Shown here: positions 16,189 through 25,045 of the stretch, in pieces
Numbering within the stretch: position 1 is the first letter of the stretch
Layout: every line of letters begins with the position of its first letter
Assembly (NCBI RefSeq): GCF_018131015.1
Contig: NZ_JAFCJJ010000028.1
Span: 1 to 64,000 of the forward strand
Source: Bradyrhizobium diazoefficiens
Lineage (GTDB): Bacteria > Pseudomonadota > Alphaproteobacteria > Rhizobiales > Xanthobacteraceae
Direction of reading: 5' to 3'
DNA: 64,000 nt
Program-made: the position numbers and the translations under genes
The notes under the pieces: generated by a model
Databases searched by the model: none
Told to the model about the DNA's origin: nothing
What the model saw: the letters and a program-made list of their open reading frames with translations, nothing else

Positions 16189-17556
16189 ATGACGGCATCA
16201 GATGCGCCTACCGCGGCCTGGACCGGCCGGCTGACCGGAAGCGGCGCCGGGGTCTCGGCTTTGGTTGCGACCGCCATCGTCATTGCCGACATGATCGGGG
16301 TCGGCGTCTTCACGAGCCTCGGCTTCCAGGTCAAGGACATCCCGTCCGGCTTCTCGATCCTCGCCTTGTGGACGGTCGGCGGCGTCGTCGCGCTGTGCGG
16401 GGTGTTCTCCTACAGCGAACTGGGCGCGATGTTTCCGCGCTCGAGCGGCGAGTACAATTTCCTCGGCCGCGCCTATCATCCGGCCTTCGGCTTTCTTGCC
16501 GGCTGGGTCTCGGCGACGGTGGGATTTGCAGCGCCGGTTGCGCTCGCCGCGATGGCCTTCGGCGAATATGCCAAATCGGTCATCCCCGACCTGCCGCCGA
16601 TTCCGCTCGCGATCGGCGTGGTCTGGCTGGTCTCGATCGTGCAATTGACCGGCGTCAGGCACTCCTCGACCTTCCAGCTGATCTCGACCATTTTGAAGGT
16701 GGTGCTGATCGTCGCCTTCCTGGTCGCCGGATTCGTCATCGGCGCGCCGCAGCCGATTTCCTTTGCGCCGCAGGCCGGCGACATCGCGCACATCGTCAGC
16801 GCGCCTTTCGCGATCGGGCTCGTCTTCGTGATGTACTCGTTCTCGGGGTGGAATGCCGCGACCTACATCATCGGCGAGATGAACACGCCGCAGCAAAGCT
16901 TGCCGCGGGCCCTGCTTGCGGGCACGCTGATCGTGCTGGTGCTGTATGTCGCGCTCAATGCGGTGTTCCTCTACTCGACGCCGGTCGGCGCGCTCGCCGG
17001 CCAGATCGACGTCGCCAGCGTCGCCGGCAGCGCCATTTTCGGCAATCTCGGCGGCCGCATCGTCGGCGCGATGATTTGTGTCGGCCTGATCTCCTCGATC
17101 AGCGCGATGATGTGGATCGGGCCGCGCGTGATGATGACGATGGGGGAGGACATTCCGTCCCTGCGCGTGTTCTCGAAGCGGTCGGCGAACGGCGCGCCGG
17201 CCTACGCCATCCTGTTCCAGCTCGCGGTCGCCAACCTGCTGCTGTTCACGCGCAGCTTCGAAGCAGTGCTCGACTTCATCCAGTTCGCGCTCTTGTTCTG
17301 CTCGTTTTTCACGGTCGCAGGCGTCATCAAGCTGCGCATCACCGATCCCGACCTGCCGCGCCCGTATCGCGCCTGGGGATACCCGTTCACACCGCTGGTT
17401 TTCCTGCTCGTGACCGCGTTCATGATGTATTACCTGTTGACCGAACGGCCGTTGCAGTCGCTCGCGGGGATGCTCGTCATGTTGTCCGGCCTGTTGATTT
17501 ACGCTGTTTTCCGCAGGCGGCCGGCCGCCGCTGCCACGTCACACAATCGCGAATAG
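16189..17556 (+). CDS. APC-superfamily amino acid permease
   Basis: This 455-residue protein has about 12 transmembrane segments. It shows the APC consensus in helix 1 (VIADMIGVGVFTSLGF), then PRSSGEYNFLGRAYHPAFGF and SFSGWNAATYIIGEM, the helix-6 region. It probably imports or exchanges amino acids across the inner membrane; specificity cannot be read. It is followed two bases later by a secreted protein gene, so the two may be co-transcribed. Confidence 0.88.
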   Translation: MTASDAPTAAWTGRLTGSGAGVSALVATAIVIADMIGVGVFTSLGFQVKDIPSGFSILALWTVGGVVALCGVFSYSELGAMFPRSSGEYNFLGRAYHPAFGFLAGWVSATVGFAAPVALAAMAFGEYAKSVIPDLPPIPLAIGVVWLVSIVQLTGVRHSSTFQLISTILKVVLIVAFLVAGFVIGAPQPISFAPQAGDIAHIVSAPFAIGLVFVMYSFSGWNAATYIIGEMNTPQQSLPRALLAGTLIVLVLYVALNAVFLYSTPVGALAGQIDVASVAGSAIFGNLGGRIVGAMICVGLISSISAMMWIGPRVMMTMGEDIPSLRVFSKRSANGAPAYAILFQLAVANLLLFTRSFEAVLDFIQFALLFCSFFTVAGVIKLRITDPDLPRPYRAWGYPFTPLVFLLVTAFMMYYLLTERPLQSLAGMLVMLSGLLIYAVFRRRPAAAATSHNRE

Positions 17557-17558
17557 AC

Positions 17559-18770
17559 ATGTTTCGAGCCATGAGAATTGCGGCCGTCGCCCTTGCCCTG
17601 CTGGCTGCGGCCGTCTCGCCGGCGCCCGCCGCCGAGGTGACGTTCGATGACACCGCGCGCTTCCTCGCGGGCATGCAGCCTTCGGCGGACTCACCGCTGT
17701 TGGCGCTGACGAAGGATCCCGCCTGGCAGCGTCACGCCAAATTCTTCGACGGAGCGTTCGCCCAGCTCGAGCAGCGGCAGCTGTCGAAGATCCGCAACTG
17801 GGCCGACGTCAATCTCGCCGCGCCCCGGCCGACCATGTTCTACATGTTCAGCGGCCCGGATTTCCTCTACGCCGACGCGTTCTACGCCAAGGCCAGCACC
17901 TACGTGCTCGGCGCGCTGGAGCCGGTCGGCGCAGTGCCCGACCTGACGCGGCTGCCGCGCGGCTCGGCCGGTGCCGCGCTCTACAGCGTCGAGCGCTCGC
18001 TCAGCTCGATCCTGAGCTTCTCGTTCTTCATCACCAAGCAGATGAAGGTCGACCTGCATACCCACCAGGTCAACGGCACCTTGCCGATCCTCTATGTCTT
18101 CCTGGCGCGCTCCGGCAAGACCATCCGCAATGTCGAGATGGTCGGGCTCGATGCCAGGGGCGGCATGCACGTGGGCAACGACAATCCGGGACCGAACGCG
18201 ACGCATGGCGTCCGCATCACCTTCGCCGGCCCCGACGGCGAAGCGCGCACGCTGTATTATTTCTCGACCGATCTCTCGAACGCCGGCGCCCGCGCGACCG
18301 GCTTCCTGAAGTTTTGCGAGACGCTCGGGCCCGGCAACAGCCTGATCAAGAGCGCGTCGTATCTGCTGCATTCCGGAAATTTCACCGTCGCCCGCGACTG
18401 GCTGCTCGCCAACAGTGCGACCATCATCCAGGATGATTCCGGCATTCCGCTCGCGAACTACAATGCACGGCAATGGCGGTTCTTTCCGTTCGGCCGCTAT
18501 CTCGGACCGATCGACGAGTTTCCCGGCCGCTACCAGGAGCGCTACGCCGCCCTGTTTACGCGCGCCCAGCCGATCGATTTCGGCGTCGGCTATCGCTGGC
18601 GGATGCATGAATCGAACTTGCTGTTGTCGGTGAAGGTCCCGGGAAGCGAGACCATACCCTCGGCGGAGACGACCTCGTCGGCCGAGTTGCCTCCCAAGCC
18701 GCCGCGTCCGAAGCGGCCAAGGCCGCCCGAGCCCCCGCCGCCGCCTGGACGGTTCTTCTGGTTCCGCTAG
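17559..18770 (+). CDS. Exported protein of unknown function with Pro-rich tail
   Basis: This 403-residue protein has a signal peptide (MRIAAVALALLAAAVSPAPAA). The globular region contains PTMFYMFSGPDFLYADAFY, MVGLDARGGMHVGNDNPGP and YYFSTDLSNAG. The tail, from about residue 375, is rich in PPKPPRPKRPRPPEPPPPP and ends RFFWFR. I do not recognise the family. ATGs at 17559 and 17571 are both possible and both give a good signal peptide. The tight spacing to the permease suggests an operon. Confidence 0.7.
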   Translation: MFRAMRIAAVALALLAAAVSPAPAAEVTFDDTARFLAGMQPSADSPLLALTKDPAWQRHAKFFDGAFAQLEQRQLSKIRNWADVNLAAPRPTMFYMFSGPDFLYADAFYAKASTYVLGALEPVGAVPDLTRLPRGSAGAALYSVERSLSSILSFSFFITKQMKVDLHTHQVNGTLPILYVFLARSGKTIRNVEMVGLDARGGMHVGNDNPGPNATHGVRITFAGPDGEARTLYYFSTDLSNAGARATGFLKFCETLGPGNSLIKSASYLLHSGNFTVARDWLLANSATIIQDDSGIPLANYNARQWRFFPFGRYLGPIDEFPGRYQERYAALFTRAQPIDFGVGYRWRMHESNLLLSVKVPGSETIPSAETTSSAELPPKPPRPKRPRPPEPPPPPGRFFWFR

Positions 18771-18983
18771 CTACCAGTGCACGCTCTGGCTCGGCACGAT
18801 GAACGCCGCGGTGGTCGGTTGCGTCGCGAAGCTCGCCGCCAGATACCAGCCGGAACCGAGGACAAGCGCGAGCAGCGCAACGATGGCGAGCATGTCGATG
18901 GTTCTGGGATCGTGATCCCGCGGATCAAACTTGAGGTGCGGACCAAATCGAAAGTGAAAATGGGGGCTGATTTTCCAGCGCAT
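18771..18983 (-). CDS. Small single-pass membrane protein (70 aa)
   Basis: This 70-residue protein has a His/Phe-rich, basic N-terminal part (RWKISPHFHFRFGPHLKF) and one membrane helix (MLAIVALLALVLGSGWYLAA). A strong GGAGGAAACAAC site precedes the ATG at 18983. It overlaps no other gene and is tail-to-tail with the preceding one. Function unknown. Confidence 0.65.
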   Translation of the reverse strand: MRWKISPHFHFRFGPHLKFDPRDHDPRTIDMLAIVALLALVLGSGWYLAASFATQPTTAAFIVPSQSVHW

Positions 18984-19074
18984 TGTTGTTTCCTCCCGGG
19001 GGAGCATCAAAACAATGCGAACGGAGAGTTCCGGTTCCGGTCAGGGCAGTGATGCGCGAAGCGCTGCAGCAGGC

Positions 19075-19413
19075 TCAGGGGGCGTTGACGCCCCGCCAGC
19101 GCCCGTAGCGCCAGGGCAGATACCACCGCGCCGCTCGCGGCAAGGTGAGGGGCACGTTGTCGATGCCCGACGTGCCGAAGGGATTACAGCGCAGGAAACG
19201 CGCGAGCGTCATCCAACCGCCCGCCCACAGCCCGAACCGCTCGATCGCCTCGTCGCCGTAGACGGAGCAGGTCGGCAGGTGCCGGCAATTGAAGCCCACC
19301 AGCGGCGACAGCGTGTGCCGGTACAGCCAGATCAGCGCGCGGCCGAATCTGCGCGGCAGTCGAAGCGCGCCGGTGACGGGATTGGAACAATGCTCGCAGT
19401 CTGGATGCTTCAT
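19075..19413 (-). CDS. yidD: YidD-family membrane protein insertion efficiency factor
   Basis: This 112-residue protein carries the full YidD signature: LIWLYRHTLSPLVGFNCRHLPTCS, YGDEAIERFGLWAGGWMTLARFLRCNPFGTSG, then DNVP. YidD is a small amphipathic protein that assists YidC-dependent insertion. It usually sits with rnpA and yidC; here it stands alone, as in many alphaproteobacteria. The start at 19413 (MKHPDCEHC) is chosen; the frame extends to 19500 without a better site. Confidence 0.9.
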   Translation of the reverse strand: MKHPDCEHCSNPVTGALRLPRRFGRALIWLYRHTLSPLVGFNCRHLPTCSVYGDEAIERFGLWAGGWMTLARFLRCNPFGTSGIDNVPLTLPRAARWYLPWRYGRWRGVNAP

Positions 19414-19642
19414 GTGCGTCTTGCTGCGATCGTAGGCGAGGTGTTGCGCGGTTCCAGCGCAGGGAACAACAAGCTGTTGTTTACGCGCCATATTTTGCAT
19501 GTTTTTTGGGAGCAGTGCAGCAAGTACCTATGGACGATCTGTATTCCCACGGATACCATTTTTATGACGTCCATGTGTAGACTCACGGGACACAAAACGG
19601 GGCTTGCCTGAACAGCCTTGGGGCTTGGGGGAAGGGACCAGT

Positions 19643-20536
19643 TTGAAACTTCTTAAGTCGCTCAACCTTCGCGGCTGGTTCTTGGTGGGAACCGCTGCCT
19701 GTGGCGTCCTGCTGGCTGGAGCCGTTGCAAACTTCGGCTCGTCGGCGAAGGCCGGTGCCGCCCTCGAAGAGCGCAAGCTGCCGATGAAATTCGAATGGGT
19801 CGCCTGCGAGCCGAACTGCCGCGGCTGGGTCAGCGCGGTCGGCATCATCACCTCAGACACCCCCAAGGATTTCGACGAGTTTTCCCGCGGACGCCAGCTC
19901 GGCGGCGCCACCGTCGTGCTCGACTCCAGTGGCGGTTCCGTCAATGACGCGATCTCGCTTGGCCGGCGCTTCCGCAATCTCGGGCTTCTGACCACGGTCG
20001 GCATCACGCAGCGGGACCGCGGACAGGATGCCCGCCCGGCGGTCGCGCCGGAAGCCTATTGCGAATCCATGTGCGTGTTCCTGCTGCTCGCCGGCAAGAA
20101 GCGCTACGTGCCGGACGCCGCCCATGTCCGCGTCCACCAGATCTGGATGGGCGACCGTGCCGACGACGCCAAGGCCGCGAGCTACAGCGCGCAGGACCTG
20201 ATGATCGTGGAGCGCGACATCGGCCGGCTCGCCAAATACACCTTCGACATGGGCGGCGCCGGCGATCTCTTGTCGCTCGCGCTCAGCGTGCCGCCCTGGG
20301 AAGACCTGCACGAGCTGGACACAGCCGAGCTGAAGCTCACCAACCTCGTGACCACGGATCTGGTCGCCGACGTGCTCCCGCATGTCGACGTCACTGCGCC
20401 GGCGATGGCGGATCTCGCGCCAAAGACACAGGAGCGCTTCGGCGCTGAACCCGAGCATTCGGCCAAATCGACCAAGACGGCCGAAGCCCTGGTGCCGACG
20501 GGGGCCGCAGTGCCTGGCCCGGGCCCGCAGAAATAG
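19643..20536 (+). CDS. Membrane-anchored ClpP/crotonase-like protein (COG3904-like)
   Basis: The 297-residue product begins with a basic N-terminus and one hydrophobic helix (GWFLVGTAACGVLLAGAVANF). It then has a ClpP-like domain: VVLDSSGGSVNDAISLGRRFR, YCESMCVFLLLAGKKRYVP with a Ser between two Cys, and AHVRVHQIWMG. These match the predicted periplasmic ClpP-like proteins, in which the Ser and His could be catalytic. The C-terminal Ala/Pro tail is low complexity. A TTG start at 19643 is supported by GGAAGGG seven bases upstream; a TTG at 19604 is the alternative. Confidence 0.7.
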   Translation: MKLLKSLNLRGWFLVGTAACGVLLAGAVANFGSSAKAGAALEERKLPMKFEWVACEPNCRGWVSAVGIITSDTPKDFDEFSRGRQLGGATVVLDSSGGSVNDAISLGRRFRNLGLLTTVGITQRDRGQDARPAVAPEAYCESMCVFLLLAGKKRYVPDAAHVRVHQIWMGDRADDAKAASYSAQDLMIVERDIGRLAKYTFDMGGAGDLLSLALSVPPWEDLHELDTAELKLTNLVTTDLVADVLPHVDVTAPAMADLAPKTQERFGAEPEHSAKSTKTAEALVPTGAAVPGPGPQK

Positions 20537-20567
20537 AGATTGCAAAGATAGTCCTGGCGGGAAGCGG

Positions 20568-21023
20568 TCAGCCCTGCGCGGCGGCCGGTTGCTTCGCCTT
20601 CGCTTCGATCTGGCCGATGGCATCGACCACGGCATCGAAGGTCAGAAGGGTCGAGGCGTGGCGCGCCTTGTAGTCACGGACCGGCTCGAGGAACTTGATC
20701 TCGTCCCACTTGCCTTCGGGCGGGGCGCCGTTCTCCTTCAGCATCTTGCGAACGGTTTCGCGTAACTCACGGAGTTCATTCGCAGTCGAGCCGACGACGT
20801 GACTTGCCATGATGGATGAAGAGGCTTGTCCCAGCGCGCAGGCCTTCACGTCGTGCGCGAAGTCGGTAACGGTGTCGCCATCCATCTTGAGATCGACCTT
20901 CACGGTCGAACCACACAGCTTGGAGTGGGCGGTGGCGGTGGCATCGGGGTCCGGCAGCCGCCCGAGGCGCGGAATATTCCCGGCCAGTTCGATGATCCGC
21001 TTGTTATAGATGTCGTTCAGCAT
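20568..21023 (-). CDS. IscU/SufU-like iron-sulfur cluster scaffold, two-Cys variant
   Basis: This 151-residue protein aligns with the NifU_N/IscU fold. It has an N-terminal IYNKRIIELAGNIPRLG, Cys37 in HSKLCGSTV and Cys62 in DVKACALGQASSSIM. Where IscU and SufU carry the third ligand Cys, this protein reads RHASTLL with His122. It probably acts in Fe-S assembly or carries a metal, but the lost Cys makes a standard scaffold role uncertain. It reads divergently from folE, which is 240 bp away. Confidence 0.8.
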   Translation of the reverse strand: MLNDIYNKRIIELAGNIPRLGRLPDPDATATAHSKLCGSTVKVDLKMDGDTVTDFAHDVKACALGQASSSIMASHVVGSTANELRELRETVRKMLKENGAPPEGKWDEIKFLEPVRDYKARHASTLLTFDAVVDAIGQIEAKAKQPAAAQG

Positions 21024-21265
21024 GTGATGGAGTCCAGCACTTCCGCGTCGGATCGGCCTTGGCGGGCGCCGTCCACGGTCCTATATAGGGCTGGAACTGG
21101 CGGAAAAACAGTCCAGCGGTGCGGCGACGGTGATCCAGATCTGCGCTGACGGCGTGATGACCCCGGGGGTTTTTTCGTCAAAACTGTAGTCTTCAGGCGT
21201 CCGGCGGCTTGGCCGCCCCGTCTGCCGGTGACACTCCGGCCGCAAGGCCGTCGAACGGAGTCGAT

Positions 21266-21958
21266 ATGGACGCCACGATCAAATCCATCCGCCCCAGCAA
21301 GCCTTCCGACCGGCCGTCCGAGGGCCGCCCGGCGGAGCTTGATCCTGCCGAGTTTCTGGCGGCCGCCGTCCGTGCCGACCAGCCGCGCCCGGCGCGCGCC
21401 GAGGCGGAAGCGGCGGTGAAGACGCTGCTCGCCTATATCGGCGAGAACACCGGGCGCGAGGGCCTGCTCGATACGCCGCGCCGGGTGGTCGAAGCCTTCG
21501 ACGAACTCTATCAGGGTTACCACCAGTGCCCGGCCGAGGTGCTCGACCGCACCTTCGGCGAGACCGCCGGCTATGACGACTTCGTGCTGGTGCGCGACAT
21601 CGAGTTCACCTCGCAGTGCGAGCATCACATGATGCCGTTCTACGGCAAGGCGCACATCGCCTATACGCCGGTGGAGCGCGTCGTCGGCCTGTCGAAGCTT
21701 GCCCGCCTCACCGATATCTTCGCCCGCAGGCTCCAGACCCAGGAGCACCTGACGGCGCAGATCGCGGCCGCCATCGACGAGATCCTGAAGCCGCGCGGCG
21801 TTGCCGTGCTGATCGAGGCCGAGCATACCTGCATGTCGGTGCGTGGCGTCGCCAAGCATGGCGCCTCCACCTTCACCAGCCGCTTCACCGGCATGTTCCG
21901 CGACAATCCGGCGGAGCAGGCCCGCTTCCTGTCCCTGGTGCGAGGCCTGCAGCGCTGA
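21266..21958 (+). CDS. folE: GTP cyclohydrolase I
   Basis: This 230-residue FolE makes 7,8-dihydroneopterin triphosphate from GTP, the first step to folate. The catalytic core is complete: NTGREGLLDTPRRVVEAF, QCEHHMMPFYGKAHIAY with zinc ligands Cys118 and His121, VGLSKLARLTDIFARRLQ, and AEHTCMSVRG with the third Cys. The N-terminal 40 residues are a variable extension. ACGGAG precedes the ATG at 21266. hisI follows 29 bp downstream. Confidence 0.97.
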   Translation: MDATIKSIRPSKPSDRPSEGRPAELDPAEFLAAAVRADQPRPARAEAEAAVKTLLAYIGENTGREGLLDTPRRVVEAFDELYQGYHQCPAEVLDRTFGETAGYDDFVLVRDIEFTSQCEHHMMPFYGKAHIAYTPVERVVGLSKLARLTDIFARRLQTQEHLTAQIAAAIDEILKPRGVAVLIEAEHTCMSVRGVAKHGASTFTSRFTGMFRDNPAEQARFLSLVRGLQR

Positions 21959-21987
21959 CCTCGCGAACCTATTAGGCGAGGGCGCCC

Positions 21988-22410
21988 GTGTCCGCTCACT
22001 CCCATGAGATCGAGGAAGGCCTCGCCTTCCTCCCGAAGTTCGACGCGAGCGGCCTCGTGACCTGCGTGGCGACCGACGTCGCCACGGGCGACGTGCTGAT
22101 GGTCGCGCACATGAACGACGAGGCGCTGCGCAAGACGATTGCGACGGGCGAGGCCTGGTACTTCAGCCGCGCGCGCAGTGCGTTGTGGCGAAAGGGCGAG
22201 ACCTCCGGCCAGACCCAGCGCGTGGTCGAGATCCGCATCGATTGCGATCAGGATGCTGTCTGGATTCGCGTCGAGCAAATCGGGGCAGCCTGCCATACCG
22301 GACGCCGGTCCTGCTTCTATCGCAAGGTCGAGGCCGAGGGAGGCGGTGCGAAGCTCGTGTTCGTGGATGCGGACAGGCTGTTTGATCCCAACGCGGTCTA
22401 CAAGAAGTAG
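21988..22410 (+). CDS. hisI: Phosphoribosyl-AMP cyclohydrolase
   Basis: This 140-residue monofunctional HisI opens the purine ring of PR-AMP in histidine synthesis. Motifs include MVAHMNDEALRKTIATGEAWYFSRAR, LWRKGETSGQTQRV, the DCDQDAVW acid cluster and GAACHTGRRSCFYR with the zinc Cys residues. It starts with GTG at 21988, directly after folE on the same strand, and is likely co-transcribed with it. Confidence 0.96.
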   Translation: MSAHSHEIEEGLAFLPKFDASGLVTCVATDVATGDVLMVAHMNDEALRKTIATGEAWYFSRARSALWRKGETSGQTQRVVEIRIDCDQDAVWIRVEQIGAACHTGRRSCFYRKVEAEGGGAKLVFVDADRLFDPNAVYKK

Positions 22411-22446
22411 CCCTCCGACCGCCACGGAATGACGGCGACGGTCGCA

Positions 22447-22462
22447 TTAACCCGGCGTTAAC
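22447..22462 (+). promoter_or_regulatory. CtrA-type binding box
   Basis: TTAA (22447-22450), seven bases, then TTAAC (22458-22462) exactly fits the CtrA consensus TTAA-N7-TTAAC. It lies 80 bases before the start of the transglycosylase-like gene. CtrA controls cell-cycle and motility genes in alphaproteobacteria. Control is inferred from the motif only. Confidence 0.6.
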
Positions 22463-22541
22463 CATACCTGTCCCACGGTGACGCGACGGGGCGCCGGATT
22501 GCCGGCGTCGTTCAACGCCGCGCGGGGCGGGCACGCAGATC

Positions 22542-23597
22542 ATGTCGGTCGACAATTCCAGTGCGTCTCGGACGGCGGTCCTCGATCCGTCGCGGGCGCG
22601 CGTCGCCGGCGCGATCAAGCAGGTCGCCAACCGGACCGGCGTCAGCTTCCAGTACATGCTGACCACCGCCAAGATGGAATCGGATTTCGATCCGACCGCA
22701 GGCGCGACCACGTCCTCGGCCCACGGCCTCTTCCAGTTCATCGACCAGACCTGGCTCGGCACCGTGAAGGAGGCGGGCACCCAGCTCGGCTATGGCCGCT
22801 ATTCCGACGCCATCACCAGGACGTCGTCGGGCGGCTACGCCGTCGACGATCCCGTGATGAAGCGGTCGATCCTGAAGCTGCGCGACGATCCCGAGGCCGC
22901 CTCCAGCATGGCCGCGGCGCTGACGCAGTCGAACGGTTTCAAGCTCACGGGCCTGCTCGGCCGCCGGCCGTCCGACAGCGAACTCTATATGGCGCATTTC
23001 ATGGGCGTCGGCGGCGCAGCCAGGCTGATCGCCAACGCCGAGGACAATCCGCAGGCTATCGGCGCGCGGCTGTTTCCCAATGCCGCCTCCGCCAACCGCT
23101 CGATCTTCTATGCGCAGGACGGCCGCGCCCGCAGCGTCTCGGAGGTCTACTCGGTTTTGGACGCGCGCTATGCCCGCGCGGCAAATTCGACGACGACGCG
23201 CAGCGCGATGGCGATGTATGGCAATACGCCCTCGACCACGCAGGTCGCGAGCGTGAGCAGCGTGCAACCGGCCGCGCCGGTGATCGACAATGCCGCTCTC
23301 CTTCAGACCTTTCCGGATGCGCGTGGCGTGACGCCGGTGAGGGCGACGTCGTCAACGACGGTCGCGGACAATTCGCCGGTCGCGCCGGCATTCCGTTCGA
23401 TCTATCAGCCCGGCGATGCCACGCAGCCGGTCTCGACCACGGTGCAGAAATTGTGGGGCGACAACGCCTCGCTCACGTCGGTCGCACCCGCGACCTCGGT
23501 CGCGCCAGCGACCTCGGTCGCATCGGTGACGCCCGAAGTACGGCCGCCGCAGCCGCTCGATCTCTTCAGCGATCGCTTCGGCACGTTCTCGAGCTAA
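22542..23597 (+). CDS. Lytic-transglycosylase-like (SLT-domain) protein
   Basis: The 351-residue product has an SLT-like domain at about 20-180: QVANRTGVSFQYMLTTAKMESDFDPTA, in which ESDF carries the catalytic-type Glu, then SSAHGLFQFIDQTWLGTVKEAG. The second half is low complexity and Ser/Thr/Val-rich, with a TSVAPATSVAPATSVAS repeat near 325. No classical signal peptide is seen, so export would need another route. Cleavage of peptidoglycan for flagellum or envelope assembly is plausible. It sits behind a perfect CtrA-type box. The ribosome binding site is weak. Confidence 0.75.
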   Translation: MSVDNSSASRTAVLDPSRARVAGAIKQVANRTGVSFQYMLTTAKMESDFDPTAGATTSSAHGLFQFIDQTWLGTVKEAGTQLGYGRYSDAITRTSSGGYAVDDPVMKRSILKLRDDPEAASSMAAALTQSNGFKLTGLLGRRPSDSELYMAHFMGVGGAARLIANAEDNPQAIGARLFPNAASANRSIFYAQDGRARSVSEVYSVLDARYARAANSTTTRSAMAMYGNTPSTTQVASVSSVQPAAPVIDNAALLQTFPDARGVTPVRATSSTTVADNSPVAPAFRSIYQPGDATQPVSTTVQKLWGDNASLTSVAPATSVAPATSVASVTPEVRPPQPLDLFSDRFGTFSS

Positions 23598-23749
23598 GCG
23601 CGCGCTGCCCGAGCGGCTCTGCTCTCTTAATAAAACGTCAATAAAACCAGCCGGTTATGGTGAACGCTTTGTTAAGCGTCGTGGTTTATTTTGTGTTGCA
23701 GGTGACAAGCCGTCACCGCTTCGTCGTCGTTGCGTAAGCCGGAAGCAGC

Positions 23750-24925
23750 ATGATCGTTCGGCAGTTCATCAATTGGATCAGGACGGCGCCCGCCGGCGAG
23801 CGGGCCGAGGCAACGCGGGCATTGGCCCGGGCCTGGCTGATCTCGGATCTCTCCCACGACGACCGCGTTGCCGCCGAAGGCGCGCTTCTGATGCTGCTCG
23901 ACGATCCCTCGCCTCTGGTGCGGCAGGCGATGGCCGAAGCATTTGCGCGCAGCATCGAGGCGCCGGCTGCGATCGTGCGGGCGCTCTCGGCGGACCAGCC
24001 GTCGGTGGCGCTGCCGGTGCTCGAACATTCGCCGCTGCTGATCGACGCCGATCTCGTCGACATCGTCGCGACCGGGAACGGCGAGGTGCAGTGCGCGATC
24101 GCCCGCCGCCTCGCGCTGCCGGTCTCGGTCTGCGCCGCGATTGCCGAAGTCGGCTGTGCGGCGGCGGCGCTCGAACTGATCGAAAATCCCCATGCCGAGC
24201 TCGCGCCGTTCTCATGGGACCGCATCGTCGAGCGTCATGGTCATCTCGCCGCGATTCGCGAGGCGATGCTGGTGCTGGACGATCTGCCCGCCGCGACACG
24301 CGCCGCGCTGGTCGCAAAGCTCTCCGAGACGCTCGCGCAATTCGTCGTCGCGCGCAACTGGCTGAGCGCCGATCGCGCCGAGCGTATCACGGTCGAAGCG
24401 CGCGACCGCTCCACCATGAACATCGCGTCGCGCTCGCGCGGCGAGGACATGCTGGGGCTGGTGCGTCACCTGCGCATCACCGGCCAGCTCACCGCGGGCC
24501 TGATCCTGCGGGCGCTGCTGTCGAGCAATCTCGGGCTGTTCGACGCGGCACTCGCCGAGCTCGCCGATCTGCCGCTGGCGCGCGTCTCCGCGCTGCTGCA
24601 CGATCGCGGCGGCAACAGCCTGCATGCGCTGCTTCGCCGTGCCGGGCTGCCCGAGGCGACCTTCGCCGCGTTCCAGGTCGCGCTCGATGCCTGCCACGAA
24701 CAGGGATTCGCCGATACCGACGACGGCGCGGCGAGGCTGCGCCGGCGCATGGTCGAGCGCGTGCTCACCCATTGCGAGACCGACTACGACGTCACCGAGC
24801 CGTTGATGATCCTGCTGCGGCGCTTCGCGACCGAGTCCGCACGCGAAGAGGCGAGGCTGTTCTGCGACGAGATCGTGGCAGACGAGGCGGACGATCCCTT
24901 CTATGACGATCTGATCGCGGCGTAG
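23750..24925 (+). CDS. DUF2336 protein with HEAT-like helical repeats
   Basis: This 391-residue, almost wholly helical protein is rich in Ala and Leu. Its repeats resemble HEAT units: LARAWLISDLSHDDRVAAEGALLMLLDDPSPLVRQAMAEA and AIVRALSADQPSVALPVLEHS. This is the DUF2336 pattern common in alphaproteobacteria. The family has no firmly defined activity; a protein-interaction role in cell-cycle or signalling circuits is likely. An Hpt protein and a response regulator follow downstream on the opposite strand. Confidence 0.8.
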   Translation: MIVRQFINWIRTAPAGERAEATRALARAWLISDLSHDDRVAAEGALLMLLDDPSPLVRQAMAEAFARSIEAPAAIVRALSADQPSVALPVLEHSPLLIDADLVDIVATGNGEVQCAIARRLALPVSVCAAIAEVGCAAAALELIENPHAELAPFSWDRIVERHGHLAAIREAMLVLDDLPAATRAALVAKLSETLAQFVVARNWLSADRAERITVEARDRSTMNIASRSRGEDMLGLVRHLRITGQLTAGLILRALLSSNLGLFDAALAELADLPLARVSALLHDRGGNSLHALLRRAGLPEATFAAFQVALDACHEQGFADTDDGAARLRRRMVERVLTHCETDYDVTEPLMILLRRFATESAREEARLFCDEIVADEADDPFYDDLIAA

Positions 24926-24934
24926 TTCGACGCC

Positions 24935-25026
24935 GTAGGGTGGGCAAAGGCGCAGAGCGCCGTGCCCACCTTTTGACCGTGCAATTGGAATGGATTGATG
25001 GGCACGCTTCGCTTTGCCCACCCTAC
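24935..25026. repeat. Inverted-repeat element between convergent genes
   Basis: GTAGGGTGGGCAAAG (24935-24949) and CTTTGCCCACCCTAC (25012-25026) are perfect 15-bp arms, with a second pair (GCCGTGCCCACC and GGGCACGC) inside. It lies between the ends of two convergent genes and could serve as a bidirectional terminator. The compact form and symmetric ends resemble the small palindromic intergenic repeats seen many times in Bradyrhizobium-like genomes. Confidence 0.75.
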
Positions 25027-25045
25027 AGTTTTCGCGACAGCGAGC

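Noticed and set aside
21161..21176. CCCCGGGGG followed by a T-run as a terminator
   Set aside because: The palindrome is too short to leave a loop, and it lies in the folE leader rather than after a gene.
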